Assembly: GCA_019410665.1 (NCBI GenBank)
Contig: DXSD01000013.1
Coordinates: 1-28,708 of the forward strand
Direction of reading: 5' to 3'
Length of the DNA stretch: 28,708 nt
DNA from: Fusobacterium sp.
GTDB taxonomy: Bacteria; Fusobacteriota; Fusobacteriia; Fusobacteriales; Fusobacteriaceae
Part shown: in pieces, positions 1 through 7,727 of the stretch
Numbering within the stretch: the stretch's first letter is position 1
Layout of the letters: each line of letters opens with the position of its first letter
Translations under genes and position numbers: made by a program
Notes under the pieces: model-generated
Database searches by the model: none
Seen by the model: the letters and a program-made list of their open reading frames with translations, nothing else
Told to the model about the DNA's origin: nothing

Positions 1-9
1 ATAAGCCAT

Positions 10-133
10 AGTTAATCAACTTCTTGGAATATGGAACAATTCTTAGTTTTCTTCTGAAGATGTGAAATACCTGAGCAGTAACGTTATTCTTGAATTAGTT
101 ATAATTACTTTAATTTCTTAAATTGCAACAGTC
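10..133. repeat. One arm of a dispersed palindromic intergenic repeat, cut by the window edge
   Basis: Bases 10-53 match 4607-4650 at 41 of 44 positions, and 83-133 match 4664-4714 at 44 of 51, by eye. The middle differs in length (29 bases here, 13 there). The reverse complement also resembles 4425-4533. This copy ends 14 bases 3' of the stop codon of the minus-strand transporter gene, just as its relative ends 6 bases from the stop at 4721. In the complete copy this arm is the right half of a long hairpin, so the rest of this element probably lies left of base 1. Confidence 0.75.
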
Positions 134-147
134 TCTTTTTTACTTTA

Positions 148-1593
148 CTATTTTCTCAATCTAACCTCTGGCTCTCTAGGTAATGAAAAATTAGGAATAA
201 ATCTGTCCAATCCTGTCAAAGTTAAAAACAACATACTTATTACTGCTATATAAGCAAGAAAATTATACTTTATTATATCTACAGCAGTAAACTTATATAG
301 TGGATATACAGTAGCAGCTATTCCTATATAAAACCCTATATATACATGCCAAGGAATAAGCTGTGACCCAAATACTCCCATAGCATCACTAAATGTGGCA
401 TTTCTTAATTTTAATCTTTCAATATCCTCTACTTTTCCCACAACATTTTTTTCTACTAAATTTCTTATTATTGGACCTACAGTTACAATTTGTGCCATCT
501 CATCAGCTAGTGTCATATTTCCTACTATTGATAATACTCCATTCCAAAACATAAGTTGTCTTACATTCTTAGATATTTTTATAAGTAGAGTAGATAGAGG
601 TTTAAAAGCATCTATTGACTTCATTATTCCCCCAAAAGCAGATACCCACATCATCATTACTACCACCCAAGATCCTGCTCCAGAAAACCCATTCATAATC
701 AAATCATTTAAAAAGTCCTTAGTATTAACTACAGTTCCAGCAAATAACCCCAAAATATATGAACTTATTATCCCTATAAACAGACAAATAAAAGTTTGAT
801 ACCCTTTAAAAGCTGCTCCTAACACTAAAAATAGTGGTATAACCATATATACTGGTACTCCTGTTTTTACTTGGTTAAGAAGTGTTACTGCTGACTCTCT
901 CTCTTGAGCTAATTTAATCCATACCTCTTCAGGAATTTGAGAAATAGCTTCAGCTCCATTTCCAACAGTATTTGGTAGATTTAATACCATTCCCATTATA
1001 AAAAAGGCCAATACTCCTAAAAATAATACTAATCCAGACCATACCCCTTGATGTCTTACCCTTTTTATTACCTCTACTCCTTGTATTCCTGAACTAACTA
1101 TAGTTGTGTCTGAAATAAGCCCTATATTATCTCCAAAACAAGCACCACCAGCTATTGCTCCCACAGTTAAAAATATATTCCCTCCAACTATATAGTTTAA
1201 CCACAAAAATATAGGGGCACAAGCAGCGAAAGTTCCCCAACTTGTTCCTGTGGCAATAGATAGTATTGAAGTTACAAGAGCACCTACCACAGCTATCGTT
1301 CTTCCAGTTATTCCTAATTTTAGTGTCATGTTTATAATAGCAGCTCCAACTCCAGTTGACATAAATACCTCAGCCATAGCATAAGCCATCATCAAAATGA
1401 ATAGAGCTATTACTATCTCTCTCACATTTGAAAGGGCTGCTTCTAATATCTCATTAAATTTTTTCCTCTCAGTTATCCTAGCTGCAACAGCAGCAGCTAC
1501 TGTAGCTATTGGAGCAGCTATTAGTGCATCATATCCTCCTATCATCATTCCAGCTAATATAATTACTGGCATAAGTTTAATAAATTCAAGCAT
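148..1593 (-). CDS. lysW: NhaC-family transporter, probable lysine importer (LysW type)
   Basis: An integral membrane protein of about 481 residues with many hydrophobic segments. Two motifs typical of NhaC-family Na+/H+ antiporters are present: GTSWGTFAACAPI near residues 116-128 and GDNIGLISDTTIVSS near 155-169. The family alone would suggest Na+/H+ or substrate/Na+ exchange. The leader, however, carries a lysine riboswitch and terminator (1627-1864), and NhaC-type genes under such control have been predicted to be lysine transporters and called lysW. Lysine uptake at the inner membrane, shut off when lysine is plentiful, is the best inference. Two ATGs are adjacent (1596 and 1593). The AGGAGG at 1599-1604 is only 2 bases from the first and 5 from the second, so the second is preferred. 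No terminator is seen after the stop, only the repeat at 10-133. Confidence 0.85.
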   Translation of the reverse strand: MLEFIKLMPVIILAGMMIGGYDALIAAPIATVAAAVAARITERKKFNEILEAALSNVREIVIALFILMMAYAMAEVFMSTGVGAAIINMTLKLGITGRTIAVVGALVTSILSIATGTSWGTFAACAPIFLWLNYIVGGNIFLTVGAIAGGACFGDNIGLISDTTIVSSGIQGVEVIKRVRHQGVWSGLVLFLGVLAFFIMGMVLNLPNTVGNGAEAISQIPEEVWIKLAQERESAVTLLNQVKTGVPVYMVIPLFLVLGAAFKGYQTFICLFIGIISSYILGLFAGTVVNTKDFLNDLIMNGFSGAGSWVVVMMMWVSAFGGIMKSIDAFKPLSTLLIKISKNVRQLMFWNGVLSIVGNMTLADEMAQIVTVGPIIRNLVEKNVVGKVEDIERLKLRNATFSDAMGVFGSQLIPWHVYIGFYIGIAATVYPLYKFTAVDIIKYNFLAYIAVISMLFLTLTGLDRFIPNFSLPREPEVRLRK

Positions 1594-1620
1594 CATATCC
1601 TCCTGTAAAATTAAAATTTA

Positions 1621-1659
1621 TAAAATAAAAAAACACAACTCAAGTACTAAGTTGTGTTT
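1621..1659 (-). terminator. Riboswitch-controlled intrinsic terminator in the transporter leader
   Basis: A perfect 10-bp stem (1631-1640 with 1650-1659) has a 9-base loop. On the minus strand it is followed by a run of seven or more T. It lies between the lysine aptamer and the transporter start. Its 5' arm and loop can instead pair with the 3' side of the aptamer, as expected for an attenuator. Confidence 0.85.
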
Positions 1660-1698
1660 AAATATCAATAAAATATATCTCTATAGATTATAATCACA

Positions 1699-1864
1699 AA
1701 TAGCACTCCATTGAAATTAATTTCAATGACAGTAAAACAGATATTCTCTGAGTTACCAACAAAAAAGCCTGACACTCTTTTTCATTTCGGCAACCTCCCC
1801 TTTCGTACTTTATCATAATTTGTCAAACTCCAAAGTACTACTCTTGTCAATTGCGCCTCTATTG
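1699..1864 (-). ncRNA. Lysine riboswitch (L box) aptamer
   Basis: Read on the minus strand, this stretch carries the conserved pieces of the lysine riboswitch in order: AGAGGCGC at the 5' edge of P1, an AAGAGTA motif after it (1839-1845), and GGGGAGGTTGCCGAA (1786-1800). The closing P1 strand GGAGTGCTATT (1699-1709) pairs with AATAG at 1859-1863. The length of about 166 bases fits the class. A terminator follows at 1621-1659. Segments 1701-1706 and 1695-1699 (P1 3' strand and linker) can pair with 1644-1656 (terminator 5' arm and loop), which makes an antiterminator exclusive with both P1 and the terminator. Lysine binding should therefore stop transcription before the transporter gene. The aptamer starts only 12 bases after the gmhA stop, so it either has a promoter inside gmhA or is read as part of the regulator-gmhA transcript. 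Confidence 0.93.
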
Positions 1865-1876
1865 TTTTTATTTATT

Positions 1877-2452
1877 TTAATAATTTTCTGGGAACATAAT
1901 TCTTTCTACACCTTCAATTATTATGTGTAGTATCATCATATGTATCTCTTGGATTCTATCTGAAGTTTTCCCTGGAATAATAAACTCATAGTCACACATC
2001 CCTTTAAGTTTTCCTCCATCTTTTCCAAGTAATACACAAGTTTTCATTCCCAATTTTTTAGCTGCTTCTACAGCTTTTATAACATTTGGAGAGTTTCCAC
2101 TAGTAGAGATACCAAAAAACATATCTCCCTCTTTACCGTAAGCTTCTACACCTCTAGAAAAGATATAGTCAAATCCATAGTCATTTCCTACACAAGTAAT
2201 ATGTGAAGATTCTGAAAGAGCAATAGCTGGAAGAGCTCTCCTATCTCCTCTAAATCTTCCAGTAAACTCCTCAGCAAAATGAAGAGCATCACAGTTACTT
2301 CCACCATTTCCACAGATTAGCACTTTATTTCCCTTCTGAAAAACATCAGCTAACTCTTTTGCTACTTTTTCAGTTTCTCTTCTCTCCTCTTCCTCTTTTA
2401 TAAAGTTTTCTAAAAGAGCAAACTCAATCTTATATGATTCTAATAGATTCAT
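1877..2452 (-). CDS. gmhA: Phosphoheptose isomerase (GmhA)
   Basis: A cytoplasmic SIS-domain isomerase that converts sedoheptulose 7-phosphate to D-glycero-D-manno-heptose 7-phosphate, the first step to the heptose of the LPS inner core. The phosphosugar-binding loops CGNGGSNCDA (47-56) and ISTSGNSPN (115-123) are present. The family's metal and catalytic residues are seen as H58 and E62, and as Q168 and H176 in TSDRIQEIHMMILH. The 191-residue length is normal. A GTG six bases upstream overlaps the ribosome site; the ATG at 2452 lies 5 bases after AGGAGG (2458-2463) and is preferred. That ribosome site overlaps the stop codon of the LysR gene upstream, so the two are probably translationally coupled. 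Heptose synthesis supports a Gram-negative envelope. Confidence 0.92.
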   Translation of the reverse strand: MNLLESYKIEFALLENFIKEEEERRETEKVAKELADVFQKGNKVLICGNGGSNCDALHFAEEFTGRFRGDRRALPAIALSESSHITCVGNDYGFDYIFSRGVEAYGKEGDMFFGISTSGNSPNVIKAVEAAKKLGMKTCVLLGKDGGKLKGMCDYEFIIPGKTSDRIQEIHMMILHIIIEGVERIMFPENY

Positions 2453-2461
2453 GTGCACCTC

Positions 2462-3334
2462 CTAGTATTGAATTTTATAGTCTTGTATAAAGTTAATGAA
2501 CTTAATTATTTGAATTAAACTTTTCTTATCCTTTGTAATAACAGCTTGATATCCATCTTTTACATCATTAACTTTATATATTACTTTAAATTCTCCCTTT
2601 TCTATCTCCTTATGCACTGCATAATAAGGTAGAATTACGTTTCCAATCTCTTCTCTTACCATCCCCTTAATAACTTCAAGGCTTCCGTTAATATTTATTT
2701 TGCTATTAAATGTAACTCTATATTTATCCTCAATAGCAGCAATAGCATCATTGTTATTAGGAATATTTCTTCTTGTTATTAAAGGATCTTTTACCACACT
2801 TTCCATGCTGTGATACTCTTTAGTACTTACTAGTACATATGGCATTTTCTCTACTGTTATCACTTCTAAGTTAGGATCGTTTATATGCTCCTCATCTATA
2901 ATCAGTATATCTAAATCTCCCTCTTTTAATAACTTCAATAACCAATTTTTTTCACCAATAGTTATTTCATACTCTATCTCTTCATGAGCTTTTGAGAATC
3001 CTTTCATCAATCTAGGAATAAGAGGTTCCCCTATAACAGAAGTAGCTCCAATTGATATCTTTGCTCTATCTAAATCTATAATTCTAGAAATCTCTTTTTC
3101 TGCTCTTTTTACCTTATCAAAAATATCCTCTGCCATTTTATAAAGAGCTTCTCCTGTATATGTAAGCTTAATTTTCTTTGAACTTCTATCAAATAACTTA
3201 GCATTCAGTATCTCTTCAAACTTTTTTACTTGAATAGATACAGCAGATTGGTTTATGTATAATTTACTTGCAGCTTTTGTAAAACTCTTCTCTTTAGCTA
3301 CTTCGTAAAATATTTTTAGGTAATGTAAATCCAA
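2462..3334 (-). CDS. LysR-family transcriptional regulator
   Basis: The N-terminal 60 residues form the winged helix-turn-helix of LysR regulators (FTKAASKLYINQSAVSIQVK, followed by LNAKLFDRSSKKIKLTYTG). The rest, from about residue 85, looks like the periplasmic-binding-like effector domain. There is no ATG at the beginning. Candidate starts are TTG 3343, GTG 3340 and TTG 3334. The GGGGAG at 3344-3349 abuts the first, is 3 bases from the second and 9 from the third. The third gives the family-typical opening MDLHYLKIFYEVA and is chosen, with some doubt. It is coupled to gmhA downstream. The effector and targets are unknown. A 17-bp palindrome 77 bases upstream (3411-3427) could be its own operator. 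Any link to lysine is unsupported: 'LysR' here is only the family name. Confidence 0.88.
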   Translation of the reverse strand: MDLHYLKIFYEVAKEKSFTKAASKLYINQSAVSIQVKKFEEILNAKLFDRSSKKIKLTYTGEALYKMAEDIFDKVKRAEKEISRIIDLDRAKISIGATSVIGEPLIPRLMKGFSKAHEEIEYEITIGEKNWLLKLLKEGDLDILIIDEEHINDPNLEVITVEKMPYVLVSTKEYHSMESVVKDPLITRRNIPNNNDAIAAIEDKYRVTFNSKININGSLEVIKGMVREEIGNVILPYYAVHKEIEKGEFKVIYKVNDVKDGYQAVITKDKKSLIQIIKFINFIQDYKIQY

Positions 3335-3410
3335 AGCCACCAACTCCCCAACTTTATAAATATATATATAATTAATGTAATTATATCTTTATTTTATCAT
3401 ATATTTTCAT

Positions 3411-3427
3411 TAAAGTATAATACTTTA
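3411..3427. promoter_or_regulatory. Perfect 17-bp palindrome upstream of the LysR gene, candidate operator
   Basis: TAAAGTATAATACTTTA reads the same on both strands around a single central base. It lies in the 124-base AT-rich gap between the HAD stop and the LysR start. LysR proteins usually bind interrupted dyads of the T-N11-A kind and often repress their own gene, so autoregulation is plausible. In such AT-rich DNA a chance palindrome cannot be excluded. It also contains TATAAT and could be a -10 element. Confidence 0.35.
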
Positions 3428-3467
3428 TTAAATTTTTATATTTTATTTTGTAATTTTTATTAATTTC

Positions 3468-4250
3468 TTATATTAAATTGAAATGTTTTAAAGCATTTAA
3501 CACTCCATCTTCATCAACTGAAGTAGTAACAAAATCAGCAATCTCTTTTACATCTTCATTGGCATTTCCCATAGCAACCCCTATTCCTGCTGCTATTAAC
3601 ATTGTTTTGTCATTTCCTCCATCTCCAAAAGCCATTATTTCATCTTTAGAATATCCATAGTATTCCATTATTTTATTAATAGCCACATGTTTTCCTCCAC
3701 CAGCTGGAATTACATCAATAAAAGCTGGACTCCATCTAGTAGCTTCACAGTTAGGTAATACTCTCATTAACTCATCTTGAAACGCTACAGGAACATAGGG
3801 ATTAAGTTGAAAAACTTTCCCCACCTTAGCTCTTGATATATCTTCTAATGGTGGTATAGGAACATTTACACTCTTTAAAAGATTTATTACTATATCATTA
3901 GTATAGTTCATATAAGTATCTTTATCCTCTACAAAAGCACAAGGAAAATTATTTACTTTCATAAATTCTAAAAGAGCTTCTATATCCTCTTTAACTATGG
4001 AGTTTTCATAGATAACTTCCCTCTCTTTAGTAAAACAATACTGACCATTTAAAGTTACGAAGCCATCAAAATTTATCTCATGTACATTATTTCCTTCACT
4101 TAAAATATCTGGATGTCTTCCTGTAGCTACAAATACTTTTATCCCTTTAGCTTGCAGTTCTTTTATGGCATTTAAAGTAGACTCTGGAACTCTATGAGTT
4201 TTAAAACTCACCAAAGTCCCATCTACATCAAAAAATACAGCTTTTATCAT
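3468..4250 (-). CDS. Cof-type HAD-superfamily phosphatase
   Basis: A soluble 260-residue hydrolase. Motif I is FFDVDGT (6-12), with nucleophile D8 and acid D10. Motif II is VATGRH around T43, the motif III lysine is probably K187 (GGGKHVAI), and motif IV is GDGGND (209-214). The large cap between about 85 and 185 marks the Cof/IIB group, which dephosphorylates sugar phosphates and similar small molecules. The substrate cannot be told from sequence. The ATG at 4250 follows GGGAGGG closely. The gene stands alone between the palindromic repeats and the LysR gene, with no clear terminator after it. Confidence 0.9.
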   Translation of the reverse strand: MIKAVFFDVDGTLVSFKTHRVPESTLNAIKELQAKGIKVFVATGRHPDILSEGNNVHEINFDGFVTLNGQYCFTKEREVIYENSIVKEDIEALLEFMKVNNFPCAFVEDKDTYMNYTNDIVINLLKSVNVPIPPLEDISRAKVGKVFQLNPYVPVAFQDELMRVLPNCEATRWSPAFIDVIPAGGGKHVAINKIMEYYGYSKDEIMAFGDGGNDKTMLIAAGIGVAMGNANEDVKEIADFVTTSVDEDGVLNALKHFNLI

Positions 4251-4287
4251 AATACCCTCCCAATATTAAAAAATGATCTATCACAGA

Positions 4288-4436
4288 TTCTTAAATTGAA
4301 ATCAAAAAATAAAAACATTTAATAATATAAAAGGAAAAAAGTTTACTTCTAATCGCTAGTGCCTACGCAATGCTCATTACAGTAAATTTTTTTCCTTTTC
4401 CCTTACTTTTCCTTTATCCTGATTTCAATTTAAGAA
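4288..4436. repeat. Palindromic element A with 17-bp terminal inverted repeats
   Basis: Outer arms TTCTTAAATTGAAATCA (4288-4304) and its exact complement (4420-4436) enclose a second stem of 19 pairs, 4329-4347 with 4381-4399, with a single G-T wobble and a 33-base central loop. The right outer arm is also the left end of element B. No open reading frame of note lies inside. A miniature transposable element or a structured transcript end are the two obvious readings. On the minus strand the inner stem is followed by a T-rich run and could stop transcription. Confidence 0.7.
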
Positions 4437-4714
4437 ATTTACTTAGAAAAGTAATAAAATTTGATAATGACAATATTATATTGATAAAATATGCTAAGAA
4501 TTGTGTAATTTATGAAAAGAAGTTAGATTAACTTAGCGAAGTTGGATGCTAAAAAACACAACTGTTTGAACGAAGTGAGCTTTGTGTTTTTAATCCAACA
4601 AGCTCTAGTTAATCAACTTCTTAGAATATGGAGCAATTCTTAGTATTCTTTACATATCGAAAAGTCATTCTCAAATTATTTATAATTACTTTAATTTTTT
4701 AAACTGTAACAGTC
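4425..4714. repeat. Long imperfect palindrome, element B, with a nested hairpin
   Basis: The left arm (4425-4533) and right arm (4607-4714) are diverged inverted copies of one sequence. The best matched part is 4517-4533 against 4607-4622, which differs by one inserted base. Further out, CTAAGAATTG (4494-4503) pairs with 4634-4643, and AAGTAAT (4449-4455) corresponds to 4686-4692. Between the arms sits a separate hairpin at 4541-4599. A copy of the right arm recurs at 10-133. Together with element A this fills the 470-base gap between the HAD gene and the valS operon. No transposase is present. Confidence 0.7.
4541..4599 (-). terminator. Candidate terminator of the valS operon, inside element B
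   Basis: GTTGGAT (4541-4547) pairs with ATCCAAC (4593-4599), and AAAAACACAA (4552-4561) pairs with TTGTGTTTTT (4582-4591) around a 20-base loop. The stem holds a T run on both strands, so it could act in either direction. It is the first strong hairpin downstream of the minus-strand stop at 4721, about 120 bases away, which is far for a dedicated terminator. Confidence 0.45.
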
Positions 4715-4720
4715 CAAATT

Positions 4721-5035
4721 CTATCCTTCTAAAAACTCTTCTAAATCACATTGAGAATTTAAAATTTCATAGAAATATGTTCCAGTAGTTTCTGCTACCT
4801 TTCTAGATTTGATAAAATCTTTTTCTGTCAAACGTCTTACAGCTTCATTTATCTCATCTCTTGAATAATCTTTTAACATATCTACAAGTTCTATAGTAGT
4901 AAGATGTTTTTTTATCATCTCCATCTCACTTCCATTGGCCATACACCCTAATATAACCTTCTCTTTTTCCTCATAGATATCTCCCTTAGCTTCAAAGTCA
5001 AGCACTGCTCTAAAAATCTTCTCCTCTAAGTTCAT
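4721..5035 (-). CDS. Small conserved-looking protein of unknown function
   Basis: A charged, soluble-looking protein of 104 residues with no signal peptide or membrane segment. I do not recognise the family. Several short helices are likely. The stretch SRDEINEAVRRLTEKDFIK followed by a TGTYFYEI strand resembles a winged-helix fold, in which case it may bind nucleic acid or protein, but this is only a guess from pattern. It sits 31 bases after valS on the same strand and so is probably the last gene of that operon. The upstream ATG at 5044 directly abuts the AGGGAG ribosome site (5045-5050); the ATG at 5035 is 9 bases away and is preferred. Confidence 0.7.
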   Translation of the reverse strand: MNLEEKIFRAVLDFEAKGDIYEEKEKVILGCMANGSEMEMIKKHLTTIELVDMLKDYSRDEINEAVRRLTEKDFIKSRKVAETTGTYFYEILNSQCDLEEFLEG

Positions 5036-5066
5036 ATGTTTCATCTCCCTTAAATTTCAAATGTTC

Positions 5067-7727
5067 TTATTGAAAGTTTTTTAAGTTTTCTGTTAATTTA
5101 TCCATTTTATCTTGATACTCTTTTTGGATTCTTCTCTCTCTCTCTAAAATATGAGCTGGAGCTTTAGAAGTAAATCTCTCATCAGCAAGTTTTGCATTTA
5201 CCTTATCTAAATCCTTTTGAACCTTCTCTATTTGATCAGTTATCTTTTTAATCTCAGCTTCTACATTTAAAAGTCCAGTAAGTATCATGTAAACTTCTGA
5301 ATTTCCTGTTACTCTAAATCCACTTTGATCTGGTTTAGCTACATCTTTTCCATAAGTCATCTCTTCTATTTTAGCTAATTTAGTTATAAATAGATAGTTA
5401 TCCTCTAAAGTTTTTAACTCATTTTCATCAGAAGTTTTAATAACTACTTTTACCTCTTTAGCTGGAGAAATTCCCATTTCAGCTTTAATATTTCTTAGAG
5501 ATGAAATAACTCCTTGAATATATTTGAATGAGTTTACTACTTCTGGATTTATTTGAGCCTCATCAGCAACTGGGAATTGAGATAACATTATAGTATCTCC
5601 TTCTACTTTTATTTTTTGCCAAATCTCTTCAGTGATAAATGGCATAAATGGATGTAAAAGTTTTAATCCAGCTTCTAATACTGTCCATAATACATATTGA
5701 GCTGTTGTTTTAGATTCTTTTCCAGACTCTTCATTGTTATATAATCTTACTTTTGCAAGCTCTACATACCAGTCACAGAAATCTCCTCTTAAAAATTCAT
5801 ATACAGCTTTAGCGGCATCATCAAGTAGGAATTTATCAAGACAATCATGTACCTCTTTAGTAGTTTCATTTAATCTTGAGAATATCCACTCATCTACAAG
5901 TTCAAATTTTAACTCATCTTTATTTACAGATTTTACATCAAATCCCTCTAGGTTCATGATAACAAATCTTGCAACGTTCCAAATTTTGTTACCAAAGTTT
6001 CTTCCCATCTCTAAAAGTTTTTCAGAGAAGTGAACGTCTTGTCCTTGAGAAGTATTATAAAGCATAGAGAATCTTATAGCATCTGCTCCATACTCTTCAA
6101 TTAAATTTAGTGGGTCTGGAGAGTTTCCAAGAGATTTTGACATCTTTCTTCCTATCTCATCTCTAACTATTCCGTGGAAAAATACATTTTTAAATGGTAT
6201 CTCCTTCATTTCATATAATCCAAACATTATCATTCTAGCTACCCAGAAGAATATGATATCTGCCCCTGTAACTAGTGTTGAAGTTGGATAGAAAGTCTCT
6301 AATTCTTTAGTTTTTTCTGGCCAACCCATAGTTGAGAAAGGCCATAATGCAGATGAGAACCAAGTATCTAATACATCCTCTTCTTGTACTAACTCTACAT
6401 CTTTTCCATAGTGAGCTTTAGCTTGAGCATATGCTTCTTCCTCTGTCATTGCTACAAACATATGGTTATCTGGTCCATACCAAGCTGGTATTCTGTGTCC
6501 CCACCATAATTGTCTAGAGATACACCAGTCTCTTATATTCTCTAACCAGTTGAAATAGATTTTTTCCATTCTCTTTGGTATGATTTTTATCTCACCATTT
6601 CTTACAACTTCAAGAGCTTTTTTAGCAAGTGGCTCCATTTTTACAAACCATTGTTTAGATACTCTAGGCTCAACAACTGTTGAACATCTATAGCAGTGTC
6701 CTACATTATGCTTTAAGCTCTCTACTTTTACAAGTACTCCACTCTCTTCAAGTTCTTTAACTATAACTTTTCTAGCTTCAAATCTATCCATTCCAGCATA
6801 TTTAGGATAATCTTCTACTACATTTCCCTCTGGAGTAAGCATATTTATTATAGGTAAATCATATTTCTTTCCTAAATTAAAGTCATTAGGATCATGTGCT
6901 GGAGTTATTTTTAAAGCCCCTGTTCCAAACTCCATCTCTACATACTCATCAGCAATTACAGGAATCTCTCTTCCTACTAATGGAAGAACTAATTTTTTTC
7001 CTACTAAGTGTTTATATCTCTCATCTTCAGGGTGTACAGCAACAGCTACGTCAGCAAGCATAGTTTCTGGTCTTGATGTAGCTATTATAATATACTCATC
7101 TGAATCCTTTACTGGATATTTTAGATGCCATAAGTTTCCATCTTTTTCAGCATGATCAACTTCATCATCAGCTAGAGCAGTTCCACATCTAGGACACCAG
7201 TTTACCATATACTCACCTTGATAGATTAATCCATCATTATATAGGTCTACAAATATCTTTCTAACAGCCTTAGAAAGTCCTTCGTCCATAGTAAATCTCT
7301 CTCTATCCCAATCTAGAGAAGCTCCTATTTTTCTAAGTTGGTTAGTTATAATTCCCCCATACTTTTCTTTCCATTTCCAAGTTTCTTCTAAAAATTTCTC
7401 TCTTCCTAAATCCTCTTTTGTTATTCCTTGCTCAGCTAACATTCTCTCAACTTTATTTTGAGTTGCTATACCAGCGTGGTCACATCCAGGTACCCAAAGA
7501 GTATTTAATCCACACATTCTCTTATATCTTACTAATGTATCTTGTATAGAGTTATCTAAAATGTGTCCCATATGAAGTATTCCAGTTACATTTGGAGGTG
7601 GTATAACTATTGAATAGCTATCTTTTCCTTCTTCCATTTTTCCAGCAAAATACTTAGAATCTTCCCATATTTTATACCACTTAGATTCAATCTCCCTTGG
7701 GGAATATGTCTTATTCAACTCTTCCAT
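5067..7727 (-). CDS. valS: Valyl-tRNA synthetase
   Basis: A class I aminoacyl-tRNA synthetase of 886 residues that charges tRNA-Val in the cytoplasm. The HIGH-type motif appears as PPPNVTGILHMGH (43-55), and KMSKS is at 528-532. A CP1 editing domain lies between (roughly 200-360, with TSRPETMLADVAV and GTGALKITPAHDPND). The anticodon-binding domain follows, and the last 70 or so residues form the coiled-coil tail typical of ValRS. Cysteine pairs WCPRC (177-181) and CYRC (345-348) may bind zinc. The start codon abuts the engB stop with no gap. There is no T-box leader, so expression should follow the operon. Confidence 0.98.
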   Translation of the reverse strand: MEELNKTYSPREIESKWYKIWEDSKYFAGKMEEGKDSYSIVIPPPNVTGILHMGHILDNSIQDTLVRYKRMCGLNTLWVPGCDHAGIATQNKVERMLAEQGITKEDLGREKFLEETWKWKEKYGGIITNQLRKIGASLDWDRERFTMDEGLSKAVRKIFVDLYNDGLIYQGEYMVNWCPRCGTALADDEVDHAEKDGNLWHLKYPVKDSDEYIIIATSRPETMLADVAVAVHPEDERYKHLVGKKLVLPLVGREIPVIADEYVEMEFGTGALKITPAHDPNDFNLGKKYDLPIINMLTPEGNVVEDYPKYAGMDRFEARKVIVKELEESGVLVKVESLKHNVGHCYRCSTVVEPRVSKQWFVKMEPLAKKALEVVRNGEIKIIPKRMEKIYFNWLENIRDWCISRQLWWGHRIPAWYGPDNHMFVAMTEEEAYAQAKAHYGKDVELVQEEDVLDTWFSSALWPFSTMGWPEKTKELETFYPTSTLVTGADIIFFWVARMIMFGLYEMKEIPFKNVFFHGIVRDEIGRKMSKSLGNSPDPLNLIEEYGADAIRFSMLYNTSQGQDVHFSEKLLEMGRNFGNKIWNVARFVIMNLEGFDVKSVNKDELKFELVDEWIFSRLNETTKEVHDCLDKFLLDDAAKAVYEFLRGDFCDWYVELAKVRLYNNEESGKESKTTAQYVLWTVLEAGLKLLHPFMPFITEEIWQKIKVEGDTIMLSQFPVADEAQINPEVVNSFKYIQGVISSLRNIKAEMGISPAKEVKVVIKTSDENELKTLEDNYLFITKLAKIEEMTYGKDVAKPDQSGFRVTGNSEVYMILTGLLNVEAEIKKITDQIEKVQKDLDKVNAKLADERFTSKAPAHILERERRIQKEYQDKMDKLTENLKNFQ

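Noticed and set aside
395..799. Open reading frames on the strand opposite to the transporter and, elsewhere, opposite valS, lon, clpX, infB, nusA, citE and citF
   Set aside because: They lie fully inside strongly supported genes, lack ribosome sites, and have Ser/Phe/Ile-rich shadow composition expected from the reverse of AT-rich coding DNA.
148..1593. Plain Na+/H+ antiporter NhaC
   Set aside because: The family match is real, but the lysine riboswitch in the leader makes a lysine transport role more likely.
4425..4714. A CRISPR array or leader
   Set aside because: The repeats are inverted arms of one palindrome, not short direct repeats with spacers, and no cas gene is near.
5036..5066. 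T-box leader or other regulatory RNA linked to valS
   Set aside because: valS starts directly at the engB stop, so there is no leader before it, and the gap after it is 31 bases without structure.
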